Source of the DNA: an uncultured Aquimarina sp.
GTDB taxonomy: Bacteria; Bacteroidota; Bacteroidia; Flavobacteriales; Flavobacteriaceae
Length of the DNA stretch: 64,000 nucleotides
Direction of reading: 5' to 3'
NCBI RefSeq assembly: GCF_947496855.1
Contig: NZ_CANMED010000001.1
Location: 682,001 to 746,000 of the forward strand
The first letter of the stretch is position 1. Each line of letters begins with the position of its first letter. A program made the translations under genes and the position numbers. The notes below the pieces were generated by a model. That model did not search any database. It had not been told where the DNA came from and worked only from the letters and a program-made list of their open reading frames with translations. Shown piece after piece: positions 9,906 to 18,287 of this stretch.

Positions 9906-10586
9906 TTAATTTTCTCTATATTTCTTAAAATAATCTTCTAGTGTAAAGAATTTAGGAGAAAATAAGTCCGATGTTTCGATGAGGTTAATAATCCTATCAG
10001 TTCTAAATTCGCGATAATCTTTACGTAATCTACAGTATGCAATCATTACCCAAATAGTATTGGTGAAATATACTCCAAGTGGTTCTATTGTGCGTTCGGT
10101 ATATTCCTTAGATGCCGATGTATATTGGATTTTAAGAACTCTTACATCAGTAATAGCCTTCTGGATAACGGATAAATATGAACTAGACGGAGATTTTTTA
10201 TTGGGAGGACTAACGATTCGTTTTTCTAAAAGTTCTAATTTTTCTTTTTGGGTTGTATTTAAAATCGCCTTCACCTTTTCTATAGCTTCAATAAAATCAG
10301 AAATTAGGGATTCATCATTGTTAGTTTGTATTATTTTAGAAGCTGTTATCAGAGCATTGGCTTCTTTTTCGCTAAACATAATTGGAGGTAGTGAATATCC
10401 ATCAACCAAAAAATAACCCGTACCAGCTTCTGCTCCTATCGGGACTCCAGCATCAGATAATGCTAGCATATCCCGATAGATAGTCCGTACACTCACATCG
10501 AATTTATCAGCCAAATCGGAAGCTTGAACCACTTTTTTAGATTGTAATTTTACCAAGATCGCTGTTAACCGATGTAATCGTTTCAT
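9906..10586 (-). CDS. WYL-domain transcriptional regulator with N-terminal HTH
   Basis: A 226-aa regulator. Residues about 1-60 form a winged HTH of the DeoR/HTH_11 type (RLHRLTAIL then VSVRTIYRDMLALSDAGVPI). The rest is a WYL module (QYTSASKEYTERTIEPLGVYFTN; WVMIAYCRLRKDYREFRTDRI). WYL domains sense ligands, often nucleic acids or nucleotides. At this length the extra C-terminal WCX domain of larger relatives is short or absent. Only 9 bp separate it from the antiporter gene upstream, so both may share a transcript. Targets are unknown; the adjacent ABM-like and AlkC-like genes are plausible. Confidence 0.9.
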   Translation of the reverse strand: MKRLHRLTAILVKLQSKKVVQASDLADKFDVSVRTIYRDMLALSDAGVPIGAEAGTGYFLVDGYSLPPIMFSEKEANALITASKIIQTNNDESLISDFIEAIEKVKAILNTTQKEKLELLEKRIVSPPNKKSPSSSYLSVIQKAITDVRVLKIQYTSASKEYTERTIEPLGVYFTNTIWVMIAYCRLRKDYREFRTDRIINLIETSDLFSPKFFTLEDYFKKYREN

Positions 10587-10595
10587 TGTAATTAC

Positions 10596-11912
10596 TTATT
10601 CTAGGATTTCTTCTTCTTCATCATTATCAGCATCTTCTATTTCACTGAGATCCGTAGTCGTATTCATGATAAATTCCATTTCTGCATCCGCTGCTGCTTC
10701 GACTTGCTCTGGAGTAAGTGCTGCTCCTTTAATTCTTTTATCACGTATCATTCCACCTGTCATAATTAAGCTCGTTCCGATAATTACAAATAATAAAATT
10801 CCCGGTTCGAATCCGGGAACCATTGCTTCTGCTGGAATTGCATAAAATAATAGTACCGTGATTAATCCTCTAGGTGCAATGAACAATTGTGGCGAAATAT
10901 CTTTTCCGATAAATAATCGCAATAATACATATCGGATGATATAGATAGAAATGATAATCAATATGCTTATTAAGGTAACTTTTAGATTTAATAATGAAGA
11001 AAGTGTTATAGTAATTCCAAAAATTACAAAAAACAATGTTCTAACCACAAACGCAGTTTCGGCAGTAATCACGTGTAATTCGTGATAAATAGATTTAGCT
11101 TTTTCGAAATCTAAAAGACTTTCCAGTTTCCATTTAAAAAACAACTTCATATTGGCTATCACAAGTCCAAATATTAATACAATTATCAATGACGATAAAT
11201 GCATCTTTTTCCCCAAACCATATAACAGCAATAAAACAGCAATTAATAGAAATAACTTAACCTGACTTTTAATTTTCTGAAAAATCAGGATAATCCCATA
11301 ACTAGCTATTAAAGAAATTATAATGGTAAGAATTAGATTAAAAGCAAAACCTGCTACTCCAGCATCTTCTGCAGGATTTAATTTTCCGGTAAGGAAATAA
11401 AACATCATAATTCCCAAGATATCTGAGAATGTACTCTCATATACGTGAAACTCTTTTTTAACTTCTGATAACCCCGCAACACTCGGTATAATAATAGCAC
11501 TAGACAGAATAGACAAAGGCGTGGCATATAACAATGCAGATTGCCAGGTCATTCCATCAATTAGTGCTTTTAATATAACTGCAGCAACATAAGCAGAAGC
11601 AACAAGTCCAATTAAAGCTATCCCAAAAGATTTTAGAATAGGAACTAATTTTTCTCGTTTTAGTTTTAATTCTAATGCAGCCTCCAGTACGATCATTATT
11701 AAACCAACAATACCTAACACTTCTAGCATCGGAAAGAAATCAATCTCCTCACCTCCAATAGCTTTGATACCATATTGATAAATAACCCCTAAAATGATCA
11801 GCATTAATACTGCAGGGATATTTGTTTTTTTGGCAATTCCATTAAAAATAAAAGATAAAATAATAGTCAAAGAAATGCCTATAATTACATTATAAGAAGA
11901 AAATATTTCCAT
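10596..11912 (-). CDS. Cation:proton antiporter, CPA1/NhaP-like
   Basis: A 438-aa polytopic inner-membrane protein with about 11-12 hydrophobic segments from residue 8 to 390, and a strongly acidic cytosolic tail (DADNDEEEEILE). GLIMIVLEAALELKLKREK and the later RGLITVLLFYAIP segments fit Na+/H+ or K+/H+ exchangers of the sodium/hydrogen exchanger superfamily. It would exchange monovalent cations for protons, affecting pH and salt balance. Ion preference cannot be read. It is divergent from the pirin gene across 160 bp. Confidence 0.85.
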   Translation of the reverse strand: MEIFSSYNVIIGISLTIILSFIFNGIAKKTNIPAVLMLIILGVIYQYGIKAIGGEEIDFFPMLEVLGIVGLIMIVLEAALELKLKREKLVPILKSFGIALIGLVASAYVAAVILKALIDGMTWQSALLYATPLSILSSAIIIPSVAGLSEVKKEFHVYESTFSDILGIMMFYFLTGKLNPAEDAGVAGFAFNLILTIIISLIASYGIILIFQKIKSQVKLFLLIAVLLLLYGLGKKMHLSSLIIVLIFGLVIANMKLFFKWKLESLLDFEKAKSIYHELHVITAETAFVVRTLFFVIFGITITLSSLLNLKVTLISILIIISIYIIRYVLLRLFIGKDISPQLFIAPRGLITVLLFYAIPAEAMVPGFEPGILLFVIIGTSLIMTGGMIRDKRIKGAALTPEQVEAAADAEMEFIMNTTTDLSEIEDADNDEEEEILE

Positions 11913-11995
11913 TGGTTAGTTTAGGTTATTTAAGATTGGCTGGGAAAAGATAGTAAAATAATTTAAAGTAGAAACTTCTGTTCATAATACTATCA

Positions 11996-12018
11996 GTCGT
12001 TAATATTTATTTAACGAC
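11996..12018. repeat. Inverted repeat in the antiporter/pirin divergent gap
   Basis: GTCGTTAA and TTAACGAC, perfect 8-bp arms with a 7-bp spacer, lie between the two divergent starts (11912 and 12073). It could be a regulator operator or a small hairpin. No second copy was seen. Confidence 0.3.
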
Positions 12019-12072
12019 ATACTCTTCATAAAAAATGTATTTTAGAAATTCTAAACACAAAAAACTGTTTTA

Positions 12073-12945
12073 ATGTCTAACCAAGGATTAATAATAGAAG
12101 AACGTAGTCGCGACATTGGTGATTTTCTGGTAGGAAGACTCATTCCATTTAGAAAAAAAAGAATGGTAGGACCTTTCATTTTTATAGACCATATGGGTCC
12201 TACAATTATAAAAAAAGGAAAGTATATGGATGTGGATCAGCATCCTCATATTGGTTTATCAACTTTGACTTATCTGCTAGATGGAGAGATGATGCATAAG
12301 GATAGTATCGGAACGAATCAGCGTATTTCTCCAGGATCAGTAAACTGGATGGTCGCTGGTAAAGGAGTTACACACACAGAACGAACCCCAATGGACATGC
12401 GTGATGGTTCTGAGTTCTTAACTCATGGATACCAGATTTGGGTAGCACTACCGAAGGATTTAGAAGATGTCATGCCAGAGTTTCATCATTTAGACAATAA
12501 TGAATTACCTAAATGGATGGATGGAACTACTGCTTTTAAACTTATTGCCGGAAAAGGATATGGAAAAGAATCTCCATTACCGGTTCATTCAGAACTTTTT
12601 ATGGTAGAAGTAAAGAATGAAGAACGTTACGAATTACGGATTAAAGGAGAACTAGAAGGAGAAATTGGTATTTGTATTGTAGAAGGAGAAATACAAGCCT
12701 GTGAAAACACTATTTCGAAAGGAAATATGTTAGTTTCTAAAATTGAAGATAGTTGTTCTGTTATTTTAGAGCCCAATACGCATCTATTATTATTTGGTGG
12801 CCAACCATTTCCTGAAGAAAGACATATCTATTGGAACTTTGTATCATCCAGTAAAGAAAAATTAGAAGAAGCAAAAAAGCAATGGAAAAACAAACAATTT
12901 CCTAAAGTTCCAAATGATGATAGTTATGTGGTGATGCCAGAATAG
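12073..12945 (+). CDS. Pirin family protein
   Basis: A 290-aa bicupin. The metal site is recognisable: HPH at residues 57-59 and HTE at 101-103, close to the Fe ligands of human pirin (H56, H58, H101, E103). Family members act as quercetin dioxygenases or redox-dependent regulators. The usual HPHRG is HPHIG here. The C-terminal cupin ends near LLLFGGQPFPEERHIYWNFVSS. It is the only plus-strand gene in this part, and its stop lies 6 bp from the convergent gene. Physiological role is not evident. Confidence 0.93.
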   Translation: MSNQGLIIEERSRDIGDFLVGRLIPFRKKRMVGPFIFIDHMGPTIIKKGKYMDVDQHPHIGLSTLTYLLDGEMMHKDSIGTNQRISPGSVNWMVAGKGVTHTERTPMDMRDGSEFLTHGYQIWVALPKDLEDVMPEFHHLDNNELPKWMDGTTAFKLIAGKGYGKESPLPVHSELFMVEVKNEERYELRIKGELEGEIGICIVEGEIQACENTISKGNMLVSKIEDSCSVILEPNTHLLLFGGQPFPEERHIYWNFVSSSKEKLEEAKKQWKNKQFPKVPNDDSYVVMPE

Positions 12946-12951
12946 GAATAG

Positions 12952-13521
12952 TTAATAAGCAGCCAATTCCCTTCGTATTTCATTTAATGATTTATTGGTA
13001 TTAACTAATTCCAGAATTACTTCTTTTCTAAATTCATCTAAATCATCATAATCATAATATTTTGCCCATTTATGATCTTCTAGCAGATTTTTGATTTGCT
13101 TGATCAATTTACGCGTAGCATCTACCGGTCTTATTATAGCAATATAATTATAGGCAGGATTATCTTTATGCTTATAACTTACTGTTTTCGTTTCGAAGTC
13201 TACAGCTATATAATAAGCATCTACATCTTCACTTAAATTTTCTCTAAAATCTGTCCAATCTGCATAACCCAAACGAAGATCATCAATCTCTACAGGAATC
13301 TCTGACACCAATCTCCAATTACATTTGGCAGCTCTTCCCCAATGATTCGATAATCGATAAACTCCATTGGTTGTATAATAATAGGTACTACCAGACTCAC
13401 TTCTGTAGTGTAGTTTTCTTCTTGAGATTTCTCTTAATCGCACTCCCTTAAATACACAATAGGTATTTTTAAAGAAATTATTTCTAGTAAATTTCTTTAC
13501 TGTAACAACTTGTTCTTCCAA
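12952..13521 (-). CDS. Hypothetical protein, charged and aromatic-rich, 189 aa
   Basis: I do not recognise a family. The protein is cytosolic in appearance: a basic, tyrosine-rich N-terminal half (about 20-85, including YRLSNHWGRAAKCNWRLV), a beta-rich middle and a helical acidic C-terminus with YDYDDLDEFRKE. The next gene upstream has a similar W/R/G-rich stretch, suggesting that the two handle a common ligand or are distantly related. Codon usage matches the neighbours. It faces the pirin gene tail to tail. Confidence 0.7.
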   Translation of the reverse strand: MEEQVVTVKKFTRNNFFKNTYCVFKGVRLREISRRKLHYRSESGSTYYYTTNGVYRLSNHWGRAAKCNWRLVSEIPVEIDDLRLGYADWTDFRENLSEDVDAYYIAVDFETKTVSYKHKDNPAYNYIAIIRPVDATRKLIKQIKNLLEDHKWAKYYDYDDLDEFRKEVILELVNTNKSLNEIRRELAAY

Positions 13522-13637
13522 TGACTTTTTTTTTCCGACAACAAAGAACTTGTTTTTTTAGGAGAAAAAGAAAACAAGTTTTTAACAGTTTATTGTTGGG
13601 AAATATATTTTAACCTGATTTTTAATTAAATAAAAAG

Positions 13638-13946
13638 TCATTGTCCTTTAGCTCCTAAAAAAACAAAAGCAATATAACCTATTAGATTCCCAAAGAAAAT
13701 CCCGATATAATGTGGTATTGCAAAAAATGCCTCATATAAAACACCTGCACGTCTACCCCATTTTCTAGTGCAAGCTCTTCCTATATATGACATTCTCCAC
13801 CAATGAATTGTTTTACGACCATTACGACCATCTCGATAAACTTCTTTTCCGGTGGTATACACACATTTTAGATGTCCTCGTATGCTACATTGATCTACAA
13901 TAGCAAACTCGCCCATGGAATACTTTTCTTTAAGACTATCTTTCAT
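13638..13946 (-). CDS. Hypothetical small protein with one C-terminal membrane segment
   Basis: 102 aa, no recognised family. Residues about 1-65 are basic and contain two cysteines (DQCSIRGHLKCVY) and a tryptophan/arginine-rich stretch (HWWRMSYIGRACTRKWGRRAG). Residues about 70-97 are hydrophobic and may span the membrane. It lies 116 bp upstream of the 189-aa unknown on the same strand; a weak inverted repeat (13548-13583) lies between them. Confidence 0.6.
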   Translation of the reverse strand: MKDSLKEKYSMGEFAIVDQCSIRGHLKCVYTTGKEVYRDGRNGRKTIHWWRMSYIGRACTRKWGRRAGVLYEAFFAIPHYIGIFFGNLIGYIAFVFLGAKGQ

Positions 13947-14035
13947 ACTAAAACCTGCATTTAGTTAATGATTGAAACAGTCCTAAAATTAATACTAATT
14001 TTCAAAATTTTAAAAAGTTTTAGGATTACATTTCG

Positions 14036-15259
14036 CTAATTTTGCCCAAAAAACTCCAGCTCATCAGTATAACTGATATTTATACGATCTTTTTTACATG
14101 TATCATCAACATATTTTAGTATTTCATCTGTTTTCATACGATCAATGTTTTCTTTAGAATATAGTTCCGGGAAAAGGTCGATCAATGTATTCTGGATATG
14201 AGCTATTAATTTTATAAGATCTTTACAATATACTGATGGGTTATTAAACCCATTTTCTTTTTTAAACCGATGCACTAATCTTCCACCTTGACAAACATCT
14301 CGAATGGGACACTCCAAACATTTAGCACACAGTTTCGTAGTACTATCTTCGAAATATAGTTTCCCTAATGGTGAATTTTTAATATCAGAAAGGTCATCAC
14401 TCAATACACTCATACCGGATTTAGTAAATCCATGACCACAGGCTTTTAATGAGTCAATTGCTTCAATTTCGCCATTAGTTTCAATTACTAATACTGTAGA
14501 TTCATTACTAGAATTCTCAGTAACACCCAATAACCTATTCATTACTCCAATAAATATTGGTATTTTATATCGATTAGGATCCTTTATCCAGATATCAAAT
14601 AATGCGATCAACCAATCTGCCATTTCGCTTTTTCCCCTATCAAAAGGATAATTATCATGTGTGAAATCAGGAATTAAAAAATTTACAGAATTTACCTGCA
14701 TTTCTTTAAAACTTTCATAAATAACTTTTGGTTCTTCTTCTATATTAATTACACAAACCGTATCGGCATATCCAATTTGATTTTTAAGCAATCTTACTGC
14801 ATTAAAAACTTTATCATAACTTCCATTACCCTTATGATCTACTCGGAACATATCGTGCGCTTTTCTAGTACCATCTACACTGGTGCTTGGATATATTTGT
14901 AACTCTCTAAATAATGCGCACCAATCTTCATCAATCAAAACTCCATTAGTCTGAATATCGTATCTAAAAACGACCTCTTGTAGCTCCTTTTTTATAATAT
15001 TAGCCTTAGTAATAAAAGTTCTATAAAAATCTTTTTCTATTAATAAAGGCTCTCCTCCATGAAAGATAAATGAAAACTCCTTTTTGTTATACTTCTGAAT
15101 GTATTTTTTAGTTTTTTCTAAAATAGAATCGATCATATCATAAGACATAAATTTAGGTTGTCCTTTATACGTAGTATCGCCCAGATTATACATAAAACAA
15201 TAAGAACAATTAAGATTACATCTACTGGCAACTTTGAGTATTAAAGCATCGAATTGCAT
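14036..15259 (-). CDS. Radical SAM/SPASM peptide maturase, FxsB-like (putative cyclophane-forming)
   Basis: 407 aa. The AdoMet [4Fe-4S] motif CNLNCSYC puts ligands at Cys14, Cys18 and Cys21. FHGGEP is the GGEP strand. The C-terminal SPASM region has Cys311, Cys314, Cys317, Cys323 and Cys345, in the pattern CxxCxxC-x5-CxGG, then an HRF and NGFNNPSVYC segment. That last segment is the hallmark I know from FxsB/XyeB-type enzymes, which crosslink side chains (often an aromatic to a residue two positions on) in ribosomal peptides. The 71-aa gene 210 bp upstream is the obvious substrate. A regulatory Fe-S enzyme such as an anaerobic sulfatase maturase is less likely, as no sulfatase is nearby. No transporter or protease gene lies in the cassette. 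Confidence 0.85.
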   Translation of the reverse strand: MQFDALILKVASRCNLNCSYCFMYNLGDTTYKGQPKFMSYDMIDSILEKTKKYIQKYNKKEFSFIFHGGEPLLIEKDFYRTFITKANIIKKELQEVVFRYDIQTNGVLIDEDWCALFRELQIYPSTSVDGTRKAHDMFRVDHKGNGSYDKVFNAVRLLKNQIGYADTVCVINIEEEPKVIYESFKEMQVNSVNFLIPDFTHDNYPFDRGKSEMADWLIALFDIWIKDPNRYKIPIFIGVMNRLLGVTENSSNESTVLVIETNGEIEAIDSLKACGHGFTKSGMSVLSDDLSDIKNSPLGKLYFEDSTTKLCAKCLECPIRDVCQGGRLVHRFKKENGFNNPSVYCKDLIKLIAHIQNTLIDLFPELYSKENIDRMKTDEILKYVDDTCKKDRINISYTDELEFFGQN

Positions 15260-15303
15260 GAATTGTGTTTTAAGAAGTTAATGTTGTTTATTTAACATAC
15301 TAA

Positions 15304-15353
15304 GCGAAGTTCAGAGATAATATCGTTGTACAAGTAAGTTTCTCTGACTTCGC
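15304..15353 (-). promoter_or_regulatory. Long hairpin between RiPP precursor and maturase
   Basis: GCGAAGTTCAGAGA (15304-15317) pairs with TCTCTGACTTCGC (15341-15353), a 13-bp stem with one bulged base. A second hairpin at 15364-15387 (AAAGATTGAT/ATCAATCTTT) lies just upstream on the minus strand. On the minus strand neither is followed by a strong U-run. An intercistronic stabiliser or partial terminator that keeps precursor mRNA in excess over maturase mRNA would fit. Confidence 0.5.
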
Positions 15354-15469
15354 CAAGTATTTTAAAGATTGATACATCAATCTTTTTCTATATACGAATT
15401 CGAAATAGTGATATTTAGCGTTCATTAGGCACTAGTGCTAAAGAAAATTAATACCATATCCTGAATCGT

Positions 15470-15685
15470 TTACCTACTTTGAATAGGAACCCCGATAACA
15501 ACTGGAACACATTTCTGTAATGTTTCTGACCAAATCTGACCATCTACACATCTTCTGCCACCGCTAGTAGGATAATATATCTCTACAGGAACATTAACTG
15601 TTCCTCCTAAAATAGTTTCCATGTTTTTAAGTTCCTTTGCAGAAAATTTGTCTAAGCCTCTTGATAATAAGAATACCTTTTTCAT
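15470..15685 (-). CDS. Putative RiPP precursor peptide with double-glycine leader
   Basis: 71 aa from the ATG at 15685. The leader (residues 1 to about 28) is amphipathic and ends FSAKELKNMETILGG, a typical KELKN...GG leader of Bacteroidota ribosomal peptides. The core after GG is about 43 aa, with aromatic residues in EIYYPTSGG and IWSETLQK and two cysteines spaced as C-x13-C. It sits directly ahead of the FxsB-like radical SAM gene on the same strand. I infer cyclophane or similar crosslinks at the Y or W positions; the two Cys could form a disulfide. The frame is open for 52 more codons upstream, but that part does not resemble a leader, so I took the internal ATG. Confidence 0.75.
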   Translation of the reverse strand: MKKVFLLSRGLDKFSAKELKNMETILGGTVNVPVEIYYPTSGGRRCVDGQIWSETLQKCVPVVIGVPIQSR

Positions 15686-16102
15686 TATTTGTATGTTTAG
15701 ATTTTGCCTACTCTTTATGATTTTCAGCTGCCTCAAAAAGTTGTACCTATCAAGCGCGCTTTTTGATACTACACCTTTATATACAGGAGTAATCATTTTG
15801 TTACCCTTTTTAGTGAAAATTAGAAAAACTACAGTTATCAACAGCTGTACAAAAAATCTTACTTCTTAAAGAAATAAAAGACTGTAAAATAAATACTTAA
15901 CAATTTTTTTTGACGAAATAAACTTTGTTCAAAAACTAATAAGAACCTCAAAAACAAGACATTTCAATTAATTTATAATTACTTTTTTATTCTGGACTTT
16001 AACTTTAGGTAAACAATACTTTTACACTGAAAAAAACTCATTTTTTTAAATAATTTTGATACAATCATTAACCAATTTTATTTAATCAAAAAGTTTATTA
16101 AA
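15686..16102. other. Divergent gap between RiPP precursor and lipoprotein gene
   Basis: This 417-bp stretch contains a frame open upstream of the precursor (to 15841) which I regard as chance, and promoter-like sequence on both sides. On the plus side TAATTTTG at 16051-16058 fits the Bacteroidota -7 consensus TAnnTTTG, about 45 bp before the lipoprotein ATG. Confidence 0.4.
16051..16058 (+). promoter_or_regulatory. Candidate Bacteroidota -7 promoter element
   Basis: TAATTTTG matches TAnnTTTG exactly and lies 44 bp before the ATG of the downstream lipoprotein gene. No clear TTG -33 box at ideal spacing was seen, so confidence is modest. Confidence 0.35.
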
Positions 16103-16663
16103 ATGAAAAAAATCGCATTAAAATTCAGTCTTATTGCTTGTTCTTTTGTATTCATTATGAGTTGTCAAAAAGAAGACAATGAAACACCTGAGATTCAAAA
16201 ATCTTCAAACACACAACAGTTTGTTACCGTTAAAGATGTTTCCAATCAACAAGAAACGTTACAATTGTTAGAAGAATTACAACAAAAACAAAAGAATGAA
16301 ACATCCTCCATGAAAAGAGTAGGTTGTACATTAAATAGTGATATTGGCTGTGGTAGTGATGCTTCATTGGAAATAGAGGAGTATATTAATGCTTCAGGAT
16401 GTATTAGTTATCCCGTAGGAATTATCATCTTTCCAATAGAGGCTCAGCAATTCACATATAACTATTCTTATTATATAGATGGCGACTCAGATATCAACAT
16501 GGACATATATCAATTTCAATTTGAAGCTCACATTGCTGATATCCAGAGACAAATCAGACCAAAGAAAATATCTTTTGTTAATGCTGATGCTTCTAATGGA
16601 TGTTTTAATGAAAGAGGTTGGAATGTAGACAATGTTGTATATACCGTATTTTTAGGAAACTAA
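16103..16663 (+). CDS. Putative lipoprotein of unknown function, 186 aa
   Basis: Lysine-rich start, hydrophobic stretch and lipobox IMSC (Cys21) followed by QKEDNE, typical of a flavobacterial lipoprotein. A Gln/Asn/Glu-rich linker (about 22-75) is followed by a mature domain with cysteines in VGCTLNSDIGCG, SGCISYP and SNGCFNE, which could form disulfides outside the cytosol. No known domain recognised. It is divergent from the RiPP cassette, so a link to the peptide product is possible but unsupported. A hairpin follows the stop. Confidence 0.75.
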   Translation: MKKIALKFSLIACSFVFIMSCQKEDNETPEIQKSSNTQQFVTVKDVSNQQETLQLLEELQQKQKNETSSMKRVGCTLNSDIGCGSDASLEIEEYINASGCISYPVGIIIFPIEAQQFTYNYSYYIDGDSDINMDIYQFQFEAHIADIQRQIRPKKISFVNADASNGCFNERGWNVDNVVYTVFLGN

Positions 16664-16712
16664 CCCTTCTTTAACCTGCTTTATTGAATACCTGCCGCTA
16701 CAATATATAAAT

Positions 16713-16739
16713 AACCCTGCGAGATTATGTCGTAGGGTT
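16713..16739 (+). terminator. Rho-independent-like terminator after the lipoprotein gene
   Basis: AACCCTGCGA and TCGTAGGGTT form a stem with one G-T pair, then TATATATTT. The hairpin lies 50 bp past the lipoprotein stop and could also serve the convergent YchJ-like gene. Confidence 0.5.
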
Positions 16740-16813
16740 TATATATTTAGAAACTTAAAAATAAATAGGTGTAATTTCTATAAAACATATATAAGTTTTG
16801 ACTTTAGATTGTA

Positions 16814-17200
16814 TTAATTTTCTCTAAGATATACCCAACGGCCGTCCTCTTTAACAAACCTAGAATTTTCATGAATAACTTCTAATGCTCCATTTTCAAA
16901 ATAAAAAGCCTTAAACGCTACGGTGCCTTCTTCATCGAATTCTAAACCTTTAGTTTTATCCAAAATCTCTAATTTGATCCATTTTACAGATTTTGCCCAA
17001 TTTATAATAGATTTCTTTTCTTTAATAGGACGGGTCGAACGATGGTGACTTTTCATTAAATAATCACCATTCGCCAAGACAAAAGCACTATAACGAGACC
17101 TCATTAAGTCTTCCGCGCTTAATGCTTGTGTCATCTCTTTATGAATACTACCACAACAAGTATCATAAGTTTGTGATCTCCCGCAATAACATTTACTCAT
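16814..17200 (-). CDS. YchJ-like SEC-C motif protein
   Basis: 128 aa from the ATG at 17200 (MSKCYCGRS). The N-terminal zinc-binding SEC-C motif reads CYCG...YDTCCG, followed by the YchJ-type NTF2-like domain (LMRSRYSAFV, then DYLMKSHH). Biochemical role is unknown for the family; zinc binding is expected at the four cysteines. The ATG lies inside the last codons of the 57-aa gene upstream (8-bp overlap), indicating translational coupling and settling the start over the ATGs further upstream. Confidence 0.88.
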   Translation of the reverse strand: MSKCYCGRSQTYDTCCGSIHKEMTQALSAEDLMRSRYSAFVLANGDYLMKSHHRSTRPIKEKKSIINWAKSVKWIKLEILDKTKGLEFDEEGTVAFKAFYFENGALEVIHENSRFVKEDGRWVYLREN

Positions 17201-17363
17201 TATCAGATTCATTTTGCTTAGACTCATTCACTTTTTGTACAATTGCTTTTAACCGTTCTGCTCTAAGCTCTTTTTCTTTTCGGAGTTTATTCTTTTTACG
17301 ATTCAGAAGCTTTGTATGCTTTGCTTTATTCTGAGTGTTTTTTTCTCTTCCTTTTTTTGCCAT
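17193..17363 (-). CDS. Small, very basic 57-residue-scale protein coupled to the YchJ-like gene
   Basis: Reading from the ATG at 17363 gives a 56-aa protein beginning MAKKGREKNTQNKAK, almost wholly Lys, Arg, Glu, Gln and Asn, probably one long helix or unstructured, with no hydrophobic core. Its stop overlaps the YchJ-like start by 8 bp (ATGAGTAA). The charge pattern suggests RNA or ribosome binding; that is inference. I do not recognise a named family. It is too short to appear in ordinary ORF lists, but the overlap and the codon composition support it. Confidence 0.6.
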   Translation of the reverse strand: MAKKGREKNTQNKAKHTKLLNRKKNKLRKEKELRAERLKAIVQKVNESKQNESDNE

Positions 17364-17423
17364 TTTACTCGATACGATGAAGTTTTATCTTTAAAAATAG
17401 AGAATAAAACCTTCTTAATCTTA

Positions 17424-18092
17424 CTATTTCCATTTTTTCAAAACAGTGTTAATATCGGATCGGATATCAGATCTGATTTCTTTTTTACGTTTTCCTTTAC
17501 CAAATTGTTCATCATAATTTGTTTCCGTATGTCGAATATGTGCTTCTACTGCCAAATCAATCATTTTCGTATCAAAATCTTTTGCGCTCGCTGTTCTTCC
17601 GACTCTCCCGCTATATTTTTCACAAGCATGTGTGGCAATTGCAAATTCCCTTTTTTCAGGGCAATTAGGATATTGCGCTCTGATCGCTAATGCAAAATTA
17701 AATATAAATTCACGATCCTTTTGCTCCCTCACCACTGCTGCTTTCTTATTTTTAAGATCTCTAGATGTTTGATCTTTCTCACATTCTAAACGAGCTTTTT
17801 CTATAGCAACTTCCTCTACAAGTTGTCCTCTGCGCTCATACCGTTTTCTACGTTGATTCCATGCTAGAACTACACCACAAAGGGTAGAATATTTCTTAGA
17901 CCTTCTGGTCATGGCAGCATTTCCTGGAGGTAATAGCATATAATCTATAAAGGGAGAACAGCCAAAACAAGTACCTTTATGATTTTCACTCTCTGCGACA
18001 AAAGATTTCCCTAATGGAATTTTTTTACCACAAGAAATACAATGTAATTTTTCTTTTTTAGTAAGAAATATATTTTGAGAAACAGTTGCCAA
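17424..18092 (-). CDS. DUF2293 domain-containing protein
   Basis: 222 aa. The N-terminal part has a CxxC pair (CISCGKKIP) and a second pair (CFGC), probably a zinc ribbon. The C-terminal segment AVEAHIRHTETNYDEQFGKG then RSDINTVLKKW is the DUF2293 signature (AHIRHxxTxYD). Function is unknown; some relatives resemble nucleic-acid-associated proteins. The middle (about 85-130) is very rich in Arg/Lys/Glu and probably helical. The tail contains a direct repeat RSDI-RSDI. It stands alone on the minus strand. Confidence 0.8.
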   Translation of the reverse strand: MATVSQNIFLTKKEKLHCISCGKKIPLGKSFVAESENHKGTCFGCSPFIDYMLLPPGNAAMTRRSKKYSTLCGVVLAWNQRRKRYERRGQLVEEVAIEKARLECEKDQTSRDLKNKKAAVVREQKDREFIFNFALAIRAQYPNCPEKREFAIATHACEKYSGRVGRTASAKDFDTKMIDLAVEAHIRHTETNYDEQFGKGKRKKEIRSDIRSDINTVLKKWK

Positions 18093-18287
18093 TACTATAT
18101 ATTTTTCGGCTACGAAAATAAGATATTATTCTATTCTCTCTATTAATTATCAAAACTACTTTAATTGATCTTTTACATATTAATAAGTGGTAAATGGGGA
18201 ATTATTGGTTTTTTTAAGCTTTTATATTTGTTTTATTACGGTTTTTCCGTAAATTGTACCTGCCTTTAAATTTTAAAAATCCTACTT

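Noticed and set aside
10798..10816. tRNA T-loop-like GGTTCGAATCC inside a palindrome
   Set aside because: It lies in the antiporter coding frame (VPGFEPGILL) and has no acceptor stem, anticodon arm or CCA partner.
15686..15841. Longer N-terminal extension of the RiPP precursor (123-aa frame)
   Set aside because: The extra 52 residues do not resemble any leader or signal peptide; the ATG at 15685 begins a proper lysine-start leader.
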